A DNA stretch of 64,000 bases from Pythium myriotylum (lineage: Eukaryota; Oomycota; Peronosporomycetes; Pythiales; Pythiaceae). The translations under genes and the position numbers were made by a program. Location of the stretch: contig JALJCQ010000039.1 in assembly GCA_023091665.1 (NCBI GenBank), forward strand, positions 186,001-250,000, read 5' to 3'. Below the pieces are notes generated by a model. The model had not been told where the DNA came from and made no database searches. It saw only the letters and a program-made list of their open reading frames with translations. Shown in pieces: positions 53,249-64,000 of the stretch (positions are counted from its first letter, which is position 1; each line of letters starts with the position of its first letter).

Positions 53249-53803
53249 AGCCAGAGGAGTCGACCCATATCGTCTCGAACTTTTGATGCCACGACTGGTG
53301 GATTTGCTTTTACGGTTCATCAAGCAATTCCAGAAGATCAAGGGTCGGGGAGCTTACTTCGCCGCCCAGCGACAATTTGCCAGTCGCATCTTTGCGTTCC
53401 ACTCTGAGCTCGATGGGATCGTGAGTGAGTACCCGGAAGCATTGGTGCACGCAAGTTTACATCCATCAGCAAAGTCCATCCACAACTGGCAGGACCGATG
53501 GAGAGAGCCGCCGTGCCGAGTTGGGAGTGTTGGGCGCCGCGCTCGAACGGGTCGACCGACTAGACGTGGAAGAAAGTACATGCTTGCTTTTCGAACTCAC
53601 TCGACATCACAGCGCGTACTCTGGAATCCTGCCGCTTGTGATCCATGCGGCATGTTCACGGATGCGTTCGATCCTCGGCGTCAGAGTTCCCAAGTGGTTC
53701 ATCCCCTACTACGAAGTTGAGTACGACGACAATAGCTTCAAGGGCGGTGCGTTTGGTTCGGTCTACTTCGGCTGGTGGAACGGCTCAAGGGTTGTGATCA
53801 AGG
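53249..53803 (+). pseudogene. Tandem-kinase gene, fragment 2 (linker and second kinase N-lobe)
   Basis: This continues fragment 1 in frame after one copy of ATGAG (RARGVDPYRLELL). The helical linker (RLVDLLLRFIKQFQKIKGRG) needs a one-base shift near 53505-53512, at GGAGAGAGCC, to continue as RRAELGVLGAALERVDRL. The second kinase N-lobe follows (VPKWFIPYYEVEYDD, then GGAFGSVYFGWWNGSRVVIKVV, keeping the catalytic Lys). The LINE interrupts at VVHS. Confidence 0.7.
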
Positions 53804-56800
53804 TGGTGCATAGCGGCTTGCGTGCACGCATTGACGGACAGCAACCCGACATTATCCTGCTGCAAGAAGTTCCAACGGACGCAGCATCGGTTACTGCCTT
53901 AAAAGAAGAATACCTGAGAGGATGGGGGAGAGTAACAGGGGACTGGGCTTTTTGGGCTGAGTCAGAGACGCGCGAGCGGGGTGTTGCCATTCTTTGCCGG
54001 CCGGATGGACCGGTCAGCAACATTCGGCCTGCATGGATCGACCACTGGTCGGCCCGGTTCATGGCGCTCCAGGCCGATATCCACGGTACCGCTCACCTCA
54101 TTGTGAATGTCTATGCCCCCAGCGGAAAGAAGAAAGCTCGTGAAAAATTCTTCGAATCGCTGCTAAGCTGTCCACAGCCTGACAACCCTGTGCTCATGGG
54201 AGGAGATTTCAACTGTACGCTGAACATTGAGTTAGATCGAAGTAGCCACGTTTCTGACGTTCACGACTCTCCAGCTCTTCAGAATGTGCTCGAGCGATGG
54301 AGGTTGCAGGACGCACTTCAATACGACATGACCTACATCGATTCCGAGGTAGATAAACGCAGCTTCTACGCTCAGCATCACACATACAACTACCGACGCA
54401 AAAATGGTGGCGTGGCGACGAGCCGACTCGACAGGTGGTACGTGAGTACTCGATACCAGAGTCACATTCTTGAAGTCAGTTCGAGACCCCCTGTATCCGA
54501 CAGTGACCACAACGAAGTGTCGCTTCGGTACGTCTGCAGCTATGGGAAACGCCGGGCGGCTGGCAGACGAAGGCGCCCTGGGCTTCGCTACCCACTTGCG
54601 TTTGGCTGATCGGAGGTAATAGGCGAACTGTGCGCTGAGCTTCTGCACCGCTTCATCGAAGTGAGTAAGGGCAAAGGAGCGGTGGACACTGCAATATTGT
54701 GGGACGAATGCAAAGCGGAAATACGGCGGGTCAGTCTGCAACTAATCCGACACAAACGCATTGAACAAGCTCGATCGTACAGGCAACGCCGACGGCGACT
54801 CAATCGGGCCCTTCGAGCCGCACTTAAACAGAAGGTCCAAGTGCAGGGGACGCGTACACGAAAGCCCAGGCTCTAAGAGCAGAGCTCATCCGACTTCACT
54901 GTCAAAGAACACGGAGGCGTCAGCGACGACGATGGCAACGCACGACCTTAGGTACCCCAGAGGCCGAACGACTCTTTTTCGAACGGTTTCAAGCTCCTCG
55001 GAACAGGCCCCGGATTGTTTTACCCGGAGGTGACGACCCCAATGAGGCTTCGACTGCCGACAGACTGGCTTGTGCGTGGGATCCGATCACCCAACGCGGA
55101 CCTCTTCCCCCGGCCGCTATCGACGACTTTTTTGACCAGCTCGGAGCCATTCAGCACGAGACGCTTGATCTTACAAGGCTTGACCACGCTTTTACTCACG
55201 AAGAAGTGAGTGCAGCCCTGAAGTCTTGTCCTCGGGGGAAGGCAGCAGGGCCAGATGGCCTCCCGAACGACTGGTATCACGAGCACGCAGATCTGATAGT
55301 CGAAGCACTGACTCCATTGTACAATTTATGGCATCGGTCACGCATCCTTCCCAAAAGCTTCAAACAGGCCACGATCGCGTGTATCCCGAAAAAAGCAACG
55401 CCCACATCAGGACTCGACTTCCGGCCGATAGCACTGTTGGATACAGACTACAAAATCTCTTCGAGACTTCTTCTCAATCGAGTACGAGGAGTTCTACCTC
55501 GGTTGGTTGCGGATACTCAGTTTGGCTTCGTCCCTGGGCGGCAGGTGCATGATGCGCTCGACGTCTTCCACGCCCTCCAGGCTCACGCTCGCCGGACGCC
55601 AGATTTATCTGAAGCTGTGGCCGTGCTCCTAGATTTTGAAAAGGCGTATGATTCGCTTGACAGGATGTTTCTGGTGCGCGCGCTGGAGCGCCTCAGCTTT
55701 CCCCCGTGCTTCGTCGCAGCAGTCCAACAAATGCACCTCGCCACAACAGCGGAGTTCATTGCCAACGAGGAAGTCTCCAAGCCACATGCGATTCTCAATG
55801 GTATACGTCAAGGGTGCCCACTTGCACCGACGCTGTTTGTTCTGGCTGCTGACATACTCTACACCATGATTGCGCGCGACAAACGACTGAGAGGCATATC
55901 GTTACCAGACGGACGCGAAGTACGAGCAACTGGATATGCAGACGACACAACAGTATACATGCACAGTGCGGAGACACTTCCCAACCTCAAAGAAGTACTG
56001 ACACAATTCGAGCTTGCGTCGGGACTACGAGTGAACGTGTCCAAAAGTGTGGTGGTTTATTTATCCCACCACTCTCAAAGGGGTACGATCGATACTGCCG
56101 GCTTCTCGATCGCTGATAGTGGAACTTTGTCTCGACTTTTTGGTGGACAGGTGGCTAGTGCGGCACCTCTCAGTCTCATCTGGGATATTGCGCTCCAGAA
56201 AGCCAGGACTCGCTTACACTTAGCCGAGTTGAAGACCACCAATGTAGGGCAACGAGTCAAACTGATACGTGCAATTATGCTCCCGCAATTCCTCTTTACG
56301 GCACGACATTCCTGGCCAAGCGTGAACATCATCGATAAATGGCAACGTCTCGTAGACTCGTTCACCTGGATGGGCTCCCTAACCATAGGTGAAAAGAAGA
56401 AAAGGGCGTGGATGGCGCCTCATGTCGCTCAGCAGCCCGTGCGAGATGGTGGAATTACTGCGGTCAACCTTCGGCATGAGCTACAGTGCCTGAGTCTAGC
56501 GACGGTGCAAAGATGGGCAGCCCCATGCGGTGGATTTCGCTCCACGATTGGTCAGCTCCTACTGGTGGACTTCCATGGACGGCCACTCCGTTTATCAGCA
56601 ACTCGCGCCACGTCTCCCCACCCTCAGCTCCTCCGTGGTCTCGCGCAAACAGGTGTGCAACTACGGAGCGCATTGCTCGCTCAGCCGAGACACGACGACG
56701 AGAAGAAACTCTACCTAGAAGTGCGAACAGCCCTGAAGGCAGTCAAACCTCCAGATCATACCTGGCGGGAAGGTTGGCTATACGCCGATTACAACTCAGT

Positions 56801-56836
56801 CGCCGCCTGTTTAGCCCCACTGAGACGGCTGCAGGC

Positions 56837-57481
56837 CAGGGGTACCAGAATATAATATCGAATTGATTGTGACGATGTCAGAGGCAATAGTTAATTATTC
56901 AGTATGCATCACAGCAATAATACTTATTGCAATAACTGCAGTGTATTGACCATTATGGGACCAACGTAGAAGCATTCCACATGTCCCGACTCGCCTTCAA
57001 GAACTTGAGCATTTCAAAGTTGGCTGGGAGCATTGCCGAGTGGTGTTCCGACAAGACAAACTTACACTCAGAAAAAGGGCGTTCACAATCGTTGCTAGTC
57101 GGAGGAATGCACCGCAAGAGTGGCGAATACACAATCGCACGTGGGATCGTGCGGGTTTCTTCACGGAGCATCTCTGTCGCGACATCCACTTCTGACCAAC
57201 CTAACAAGTGGTGAGCGGCGAATCGAAAGAGTAGGGAAGGATTGAGCAAACAGACATGACGAAGCGTACGGTCAAGATTGAATCGAGTGAGGTACGATTG
57301 ATTGAGCAGACAGAGAAGGAGGAACATGCGGTTAGTGTGATCATAAACGTGTGGTGGCAAGGCCAGTCAATTATTATTGGCCAAATACTATATTTTACTG
57401 GAGCCACGACAAAAAATAATCCATAATTCAATACAATACAATGACAAGTTACTGCAACTGAATAATTTTCTTGGAGCCCTG
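56837..57481 (-). mobile_element. hAT element, 645 bp, internally deleted
   Basis: The perfect 8-bp target duplication CTGCAGGC lies at 56829-56836 and 57482-57489. The ends are imperfect terminal inverted repeats beginning CAGGG (left CAGGGGTACCAGAATATAAT; right, read inward, CAGGGCTCCAAGAAAATTAT). Removing it with one duplication restores the LINE reading frame. It carries only the end of a transposase gene. Confidence 0.9.
56953..57360 (-). pseudogene. hAT transposase C-terminal fragment
   Basis: About 135 codons ending IPPTSNDCERPFSECKFVLS, then MLPANFEMLKFLKASRDMW, the hAT dimerisation region. No catalytic region remains. Confidence 0.8.
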
Positions 57482-59391
57482 CTGCAGGCGTCCAGATTGG
57501 GTAGGCTGGATCCACACGCACTTCTTGGCAGCACTCCATGTTCTGATGATATCCTGCTCGATGAAAATGGCCGCCCAGCCGGCAAAGTTGATTTCAATAA
57601 CTTCTGCACCCTCTCGGACCGCTTCAAAGACGTTCTCGAACTTGAATGGATCGGGACGACGCAAGTCCGTTTTCGACCATTGCGCGACCACTTCCCCTTG
57701 CCAGACAAAGCTGCTCGTGGGTTCCGCAAACTATGTGATGCACTTGCCTTCAACTATCCTGGCATCTTAGAAGCTCCGGCTCAACCAGACGACATGGTCC
57801 TCCGGCCCGCGAGCCTGGATATATGGCGCTTAAAACAGGATGGCGATGCCTTCGAGCTCGAATGGAACCCTGTAGATGATCTCCGCATCCCGATTGGCAG
57901 AGTAACGTCGACCAGTGAAGCATCAGCAATAGCTCGGCGCCACCTACGCGATCCAACCGTTCGATTCGACAGGCACCCGTGGCTGGACGAGCCTCGAGGT
58001 ATTTGGAGCGAGGCACAAGCCCTCACCTCACAATCTGCCAAGACCTTATTGCTCGCCCCCGCCAAGGCCAAATCAGACAAGGAACACGAAGGGCGACGCA
58101 ACTGCTGGCAGGAGCAGGACCCAGTGATCGCGGATGCGCTGGACCATCTCACCTGGAAAGAAATAGCGACCATGCCAGGTGCGGTCGATTCGCAACGAAC
58201 CCTTCTGGCGCGCCTCAAAGGGAACCGGCACAGCTTGTGGGACCGGACTCAACAAAGGGTCGGATGCCCACACTGCATCAACCACGGCACAGACACAAAG
58301 AACACCGCCCACGTCTTTTGGGAGTGCCCGAAGGCACAGCTGGTATGGAATAATCTTCTGACACACTGGACACACCTCTGGTCGCACGACGCCAAGCCAA
58401 CGCTCGACGCAAGCAAAGTTGACATTTTTTCTCTTCGATTAACAGCTATCCCGGACCTCCTCTGGACTCACCCCGAGATGCAGTGATTGCCTTTGCCGTC
58501 ACCGGATGCAGTCATCGCCACGCACGCAGCGGTGTGCGCAGCTTGGAGACAACATGTCCTCGTCAGCCTCCAGATAATTTGGAACTGGCGGACCTCAGCC
58601 GATCATCCTGACCAGATCTGGAATACGGAGCATATACGGGGGCTTCTACACACGCGTTTAATGGCGTCGCTCGGTGACTTACGATGGCGTCGAACCGCAC
58701 ACAGCGCAGCCACGCCGCACACAGCAGCAGCTCTCGACATCCTCAGACATCCGCAGTGGAGACAAGACGAGTCTTTACCTGACCTTGCATTGGTACCAGG
58801 AGACACGCGCTACCTTCTTTTCTTCGACGGCGGCTCACGCGGAAACCCTGGGCCTGGGGGCTCCGGAGCAGTAATTGCACGCATTACCGATGAAGCTACC
58901 CACGCAACGGTTGTGTACTCAGCAGCAATGTCCCACGCCGCGCAGACGACCACAAATAACCAAGCAGAGTACAGGGGCCTCGTCACCGGCTTGACCGCAG
59001 CCACCCAGTTTCAATGGACGCCACTAGAGGTGGTCGGCGATAGTATGCTCATTATCCAGCAAATGAAGAGGTACAAGGCACCCCAGAACCGGAGACTTCA
59101 GCGCTCGTATGCAGTCGCTCGACGCTTAGCGGACATCCTCGGCGTCCGCACTTGGAAGCATCATCCGCGAGCAGCCAACCGAATGGCAGACGCAGCGGCC
59201 AACCTCGCCATGGACGAGGAACGTAGCAGTCAAGTTCTTCACCCAACTCACCGACCAGAGCACAAGCAAATTGCTGCGCTACTTAGCAGCGACATTGCGC
59301 ATTACAGAATAGGACTTCAATCCTAACCAGGCGCTTCACGCCGGCTATAGGTTTCTAGACGAGTAAACCAATAGACCTCACATTGATGGGA

Positions 59392-60341
59392 TGGTGCATA
59401 GCGCTGCTACGGACGATAACATCTCAGAGTTTGAGAGGGAGGTCGAGCTGTGGAGTGAGTTGTACCACCCGCATGTGTTGCAGCTCTTCGGTCCGTGTCA
59501 CGTGGGCGAGAAGTTCATCGTGTCCGAGTCAGCAGAGCATGGGCAGCTGGATGAGTACTTGAGAGGCCTTGTGAATCAGCCATCACAGCGTCGGGGCGAC
59601 GTACAGGCCGAGCGTGCCGAACGACGCAGGCGAGAGGTCCATCGCAAGCGGGAGGCGTGGCGCACACTCCACGAGACTGCCCTGGGACTGCAGTATCTCC
59701 ATCTTCGCCAAATCGTCCACTGCGATCTCAAGTGCAACAACATTCTCGTGGGTCGCGACAAGACGGCGAAGCTGAGTGACTATGGACTCAGCCAGAAGCA
59801 GCAGGCGCGCGTGCAAGACAGCTCGGATGATGAGGAGAAAACCGATAGCTCAACGCACCAACACAATCCTTCAAACATCGGAGCGCCACGGTGGAAAGCA
59901 CCAGAAGTGCTGAATGGTGGAAGGCCTACATTCGAGTCTGACGTTTACTCGTTCGGAATGTGTGTCGTCGAAGCATTGACAGGCGAGTATCCGTGGGGAA
60001 TGGAACGTCGTGATAACGACGTTCGACACCACGTACGCGAAGGTGGTAAGCTCTTTGACAAACCACCCGAGTTCACTGATGAGCAGTGGAATCTCGTTCT
60101 TGGCGCTTGCTGCCCCAATCCATACGAGCGCCTCAAGCTGCAGGAGATCATCGATCGACTGAAAGAATTTGCTGAGGGCGTCATCGAGGAGGAGGTCGAG
60201 AATGAGGACGAAGTGGCAGTGTACGAGAATCGAAGTTCTATCGAAGAAGTTGCCAAGACCCACGTGAGTGATAGCGAAGCGATCTCAGCGCCCACCCGAC
60301 CGCCTGAAATCACCAACTCGTCGGATGGCTTGTTTGACTAA
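59392..60341 (+). pseudogene. Tandem-kinase gene, fragment 3 (second kinase, C-terminal part)
   Basis: Continues fragment 2 in frame (VVHSAATDDNISEFEREVELWSEL). Catalytic motifs are HCDLKCNNIL (Asp and Asn kept) and SDYGLS for DFG, then APEVLNGGRPTFESDVYSFGMCVVEALTGEYPW and NPYERLKLQEII. An acidic tail of about 60 residues follows (VIEEEVENEDEVAVYE). Unlike the other two kinase domains here, this one retained the key residues. It has its own ATG at 59391, and the ORF could in principle still be translated as a truncated kinase without its ATP-binding N-lobe. Confidence 0.75.
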
Positions 60342-61594
60342 GCTCAGAACTATCAACTTTACGTTCGGTGAGCTAGAGCTCGGCGTGGCAGAAATAGTCG
60401 ACGTCGGCGTCCTTGGTGAGCAGGATGATCTAGCCGTTGCGCGCAGCCACAAGGAGTGAGAGAGAGCCAAAAACCTTCTTGATTTTCATTCTTAAATGTC
60501 TGGATTTGCCGTCGTTCGATTGGACACCATGGATCGACGAGGCTTTGACTTTGAAGTTGAAGTCTACCAAGAGCATACCTCTACGTTTAAAGAAACGAAC
60601 AGCTGTGGGCGATAGGGTTGCACCTTTTTGTGTTTTCTGCTTGAGTGAAAGAGAGCTTCACCTCTAGTGAACTCAGGTCGATTTTGACAGTGGGCGTAAT
60701 CTTTTTTTGGCATTGTCGGGAAAGTTCCGATGGCCTTCCGTTGAGCCGGTCTACTCAATCTTGGCTATTCGACCGGACTTCTCGTGTTTGGTTGTGGCCT
60801 GTTTTCGTCGAGGCCCCATGGGTAACCACAAACGAGCGAACTCCCTTGTATCTCTCCAGATACACCTGTATCGACGAGGTATCTTCCGCAGCGTTCACAG
60901 CTTCGATGGTTGGAGCCGGCCCGGTAAATCCAGTGGCCGAAGGTCTCGGTAGGACGCCGAATGGATATCCCCTTGAACGTACCTATTGGCCGTAAAGCTC
61001 GGCGCACTGCTCATTTTGTCGCTTGATCCTCCCAGCTGAGCTCTATGGAAACTGCAGCAATAATCTCTAGATCCCAGTTCTTTTTTGAAGACATGCAATC
61101 TCCAGATTCTCGGTCTTCATACACTTGTACAAGTGTCCAAAGGCTCTTATTCTGATCGAAATCGCGAGGAAATCTCATCTGAGAGCCCAACCTGGGTGTG
61201 TGGAACTCATTTGATGGTCCAGAGCCGCCGTATTGTGAGTGCCTCACATCAATATATTGTGCACCTTTGGAAGCATCAATCGTGCACAATATAGTTTGAG
61301 GGTGAAGCAATATATATATATTGCTTCACACTCGAACAATCTTTTCAATAGTGGGAGAAGAGTGGAATTCTGGTGCAACCAATAATTGCAATAGACAATT
61401 TTTGCAATACTACAATCACAAACTTCATTTGCGGAGTAGAGTGACGCATTCCATCATTGAGACTTGGATCACTTCATTACGAGTAGGTTTTTTGTACCGA
61501 CCAACGGTCACCCTCGTTACACAAATGCTGTAATACCGTGATTAAGCGCTCTCGAATCAAGGGGTCCGCCCTCGTGCTCAAGAAAGCCTGTCAT
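60342..61594. other. Intergenic region with palindromes
   Basis: No gene recognised in 1.25 kb. It contains an 11-bp inverted repeat and a 28-bp palindrome near 61254-61329 (separate entry). The right end is the 3' flank of the minus-strand gene. Confidence 0.45.
61254..61329. repeat. Hairpin pair: 11-bp inverted repeat and 28-bp perfect palindrome
   Basis: ATATTGTGCAC (61254-61264) pairs with GTGCACAATAT (61282-61292). Ten bases later 61302-61329 is a perfect palindrome with arms GTGAAGCAA and TTGCTTCAC around TATATATATA. Confidence 0.9.
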
Positions 61595-63668
61595 CTATTT
61601 GCAGAAAGTCGGAGACGCCGCGTTGGCAAGACGGTAGTTCAGCAGTACGCTGTACCGTGGAGTCCACCACTGTGCGAGCGCGAGTTTCTCGTGCGTCCGC
61701 AGATTCTCAAGTGGCTCGAAGTACGGTTTGATGTGAGCAGCATCGATGTCGATCGAAACATGAAGGCCTCTCGCATCGGTGATGATTACCCAGCGCCACC
61801 GATACGCCATCTCCGTACGTTCGTGAGGCCACGCAAAGCACGTCACTTCAGCTCTCGCCGTGGACTCGGACGTCGACGTGCTCCCGATGTAATCACCGAT
61901 CGAGTGGGAGCTCGAAACAAACGACCCAAGCGAGGAATCGCCGTTCGGAAGGGACGCGAATTGTCGCTGGTTCGCATCCAAGATCAAGTCCACCCCCGTA
62001 GAGAACTCGGTTCCAATCCTCGGGGAAGCAGACACCACGCGCAGACGCTGCGGCTGGAGGTTTACTCGGATGGCGCTGAGCTGGTCGACAAACCTTAGAA
62101 AGAGACCGGTGGTCACAGCGTCGACAAGACTGATGCGTGTGCCTCGAACCAAAACTTGGACGTCTTGTGATCGACACACCCAAATCGAGTTTTCCGATGC
62201 GCTGTGGCGGAGCACGGGCAAATGGCGGCGGACGCGATGCCTGTCAATTGCACTTTGCTGAACTCGGGCGATAAAATTTAGCCAGTCGAACGCGTGGGGA
62301 TATTCTCTCCGTTGCCCTACCGATTCCTCTCGGCTGAGAGCCCCAATCAGCTCGCCCCACGTCCACTGGAATTGGGCCAAAAACGCTGATATCATCGCAG
62401 AGAGCTTGTCCATCCACTTTTCGTACAGCTGCTTCATTGCTTGGATGTCTAGCATCACATCAACGGCTCGTGCCACGTAGATCGCGATCTCGGCTAAGAT
62501 ACTTCGGTCAGTCCGCAGCCAACAGGCGAGAAGCACGCCCATTCCGACGCCGTCCACAAGCTGACGGTCATTGCAGATCGTGCTATATGGAATGCGATCG
62601 AGTACGCTCCTGATGCGCGAAGACTCCCATGTGAACAATTGCGCCGCCAGACGCGTGGCTGGAAGCGTGTCAATGACTTGGAGTACGACCGCGAGGGTCT
62701 CATTAAACGGCCTCGCATCGGTTTGGCTTGAAGTGTCAGATAGGCGTTGTCTGTCTTCCCCCCTTCCTAGCACTGTTTCGCCTGGGTGTAGACTGTTTGG
62801 CTTTGTCTTCGCTGAGGGCTTTGGTCGGACAAGTTGTCTTTCGACCTCGCGCGCGAGCAGTTGAGTCAACATCTTTTCCTGTAATTCCATCATATCGATT
62901 CGTGTCTCCCGACGGAAAGACGCTAATGTGAACTTGGAAGACTGGATCGTTGCGACGATGCGGAAGCTCGTCTTGCCGCCTTGCTCGAAAGGAGTGACCA
63001 CCACTACCTCTAGTACGTGTCTGGTCAGGCGATGCGCCATCGTCTTGCCGCTGTCCCAGGCGTAGAGCCACCGTCCCGTCGCGTTGACCACGTACACTGC
63101 ACTACCGCGTGCAGGGTCCGAACTCAAGACCTGAGACGAAACCCATTCGGCTGTTGTGTTCGTATCTGATTGCAGTGATGACAATATCATGTCCGTTGGT
63201 ATGATCTGATCTACGCGCAAGGGTTCGGTAAGCGCCGGTCGAAAGCGAGCAAAGACCTGTATCGGAAGCTTTGTCTCTGCTGTGGGTCGCGTCATGACCG
63301 AGAGCATGACTGACGAGCCACAATAGCTTCGCGTCTTGTGTCCCGAACAACAGTGCGGGAAGCAGCGCACTATCTAAACGGCATGACCAAGATGATCAGT
63401 CCAAGCATCAAGAAGCCAGAAATATGACGAAATGCACCTTGGTGCGGTTCATTCGGTTTGTTCGCTTGTACGCCGATTTGAAGAGCGACTCGTGGGTGCA
63501 TGACGAAGGCGCCGTGAAGGCACACGAAATGGGACTGAAATCCGTGGACCCCATCGTGGAGTTGTCGTCCGAAACGAAGATGACAGTCAGCTGGGTGCCT
63601 CCCAGCTCGATTTGAAGTGACAAGGGTGGAAGAGTCGGCTGCGCGGCTCGTGAAGATGGCGCAGCCAT
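61595..63668 (-). CDS. Protein of unknown function, two exons (669 aa)
   Basis: Minus-strand exons 63668-63438 and 63373-61595, joined by a 64-nt GT-AG intron in phase 0, link two ORFs that otherwise end without a reason. The start is MAAPSSRAAQPTLPPLSLQIELGG. No signal peptide, convincing membrane span or motif I recognise. There is a beta-rich N-terminal half (RWLYAWDSGKTMAHRL, VLEVVVVTPFE) and a mixed helical middle (LAEIAIYVARAVDVMLDIQAMKQLYEKWMDKL). An ATG at 63307 would give a shorter 570-aa form if the first exon is wrong. Codon use is less GC-rich than in the 7-28 kb genes. Confidence 0.6.
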
Positions 63669-64000
63669 CAGCCACCCAGAGTTTCCTGCTCAACCCAGCG
63701 ACGCCCAATACTGCTGGCCGACCGGTACTCGGGTGACAAGGTGTGTGATTGTGAGCTTCAGCACATCACTAGCCCAAAACTGACCAAGAACGAGGCTTTG
63801 CCCTTTCTGGGAGTGTGAGCGAAATAGTCTGCGGACAAATGATGATGCTTCGAACGAGGAAGCCATCACCCACCAATAGCATGACCGATTGAGCAACGCA
63901 CGCCCAGACGGGAACAGACGGGGGCGCTCCGCATGTTTGCTTCCCGAGCCTTTCGCGTTGCCCTCATTGAGAACGAGCGCGTCTCCCAAGACATCGGAGC
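63669..64000. other. No gene recognised at the window edge
   Basis: Upstream region of the minus-strand gene that starts at 63668. A short ORF at 63690-63989 has no family features and may be cut by the window end. Confidence 0.35.

Larger units (their letters stand above)
53825..59326 (+). pseudogene. LINE polyprotein relic
   Basis: Endonuclease 53825-54609 (DIILLQEV, GGDFNCTL, SDSDHNEV). A frameshifted linker follows at 54610-55205. RT is at 55206-56828 (FRPIALL, GFVPGR, DFEKAYDSLD, GIRQGCPLAP, GYADDTTVY). The frame continues in phase after the hAT element at 57490-58486, with a CCHC-type finger CPHCINHGTDTKNTAHVFWEC. A TGA at 58484-58486 separates this from RNase H at 58487-59326 (FFDGGSRGNPGPGG, NQAEYRGL, VVGDSMLI, NRMADAAANLA). 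It is inactive because of the truncation, the shifts, the stop and the nested hAT. Confidence 0.85.
53816..59391 (+). mobile_element. LINE (APE endonuclease, RT, RNase H), 5'-truncated
   Basis: Flanked by the 12-bp target duplication TGGTGCATAGCG at 53804-53815 and 59392-59403. It starts inside the endonuclease domain, so it is 5'-truncated. No long A tail is present at the 3' end (ATTGATGGGA). Domain order, with a C-terminal RNase H, fits Tad/R1/I-like non-LTR elements. Confidence 0.88.

Noticed and set aside
61538..62098. 186-codon plus-strand ORF near the last gene
   Set aside because: Overlaps the second exon of the minus-strand gene, Arg-rich, and has no start context.

Overview
The window is nuclear DNA of an oomycete, most likely a peronosporalean or pythialean species. 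The evidence is short GT-AG introns (about 54-90 nt), GC-rich coding sequence, TKL-type kinases with long helical N-terminal regions, a plasmepsin-like aspartic protease with a C-terminal membrane anchor, a multi-membrane-span protein family I know from Phytophthora-type genomes, and a Ty3/Gypsy chromovirus with an antisense ORF opposite the end of pol. No CRISPR array, rRNA or convincing tRNA was seen.

Region 1 (1-32.3 kb) is gene-rich host DNA. Two single-copy gene blocks, Arp3 / aspartic protease / HECT ubiquitin ligase (7.6-14.3 kb) and telobox-Myb factor / RPAP3-like protein / mitochondrial threonine dehydrogenase (21.2-28.6 kb), are each flanked by large near-identical inverted repeats (A/A' about 1.75 kb, B/B' about 3.4 kb). 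The arms carry multicopy genes: seven copies of a small Q/K/G-rich protein, two of a five-exon aspartic protease, and two members of an unrecognised three-exon family that has five members in the first 17 kb. Several of these genes are too exon-split to appear as single ORFs and were reconstructed from splice sites whose exon lengths match between paralogues.

Region 2 (32.6-60.4 kb) is a kinase locus destroyed by transposons. A minus-strand pseudokinase with a frameshift abuts a plus-strand tandem-kinase gene. The plus-strand gene is split first by a Ty3/Gypsy element (34687-53243, 337-bp LTRs differing at about two positions, 5-bp target duplication ATGAG) and then by a LINE (53816-59391, 12-bp target duplication). 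The LINE is itself interrupted by a 645-bp hAT element (8-bp duplication CTGCAGGC). The Ty3 element contains a second nested unit of about 11 kb with 1.8-kb near-identical direct repeats, a gag-like gene with zinc knuckles, and the relic of an SF1 (UPF1-like) helicase.

Region 3 (60.4-64 kb) holds a 28-bp perfect palindrome and one two-exon gene of unknown function.

The most unusual signal is that the Ty3 gag-pol and its tail are packed with short perfect inverted repeats, roughly one every few tens of bases, inside otherwise normal coding sequence. Also notable are a dispersed 11-mer (GATCACTGTCA) in the nested element, a shared 16-bp site upstream of the small-gene copies, and the alternating inverted-repeat architecture around the housekeeping blocks.
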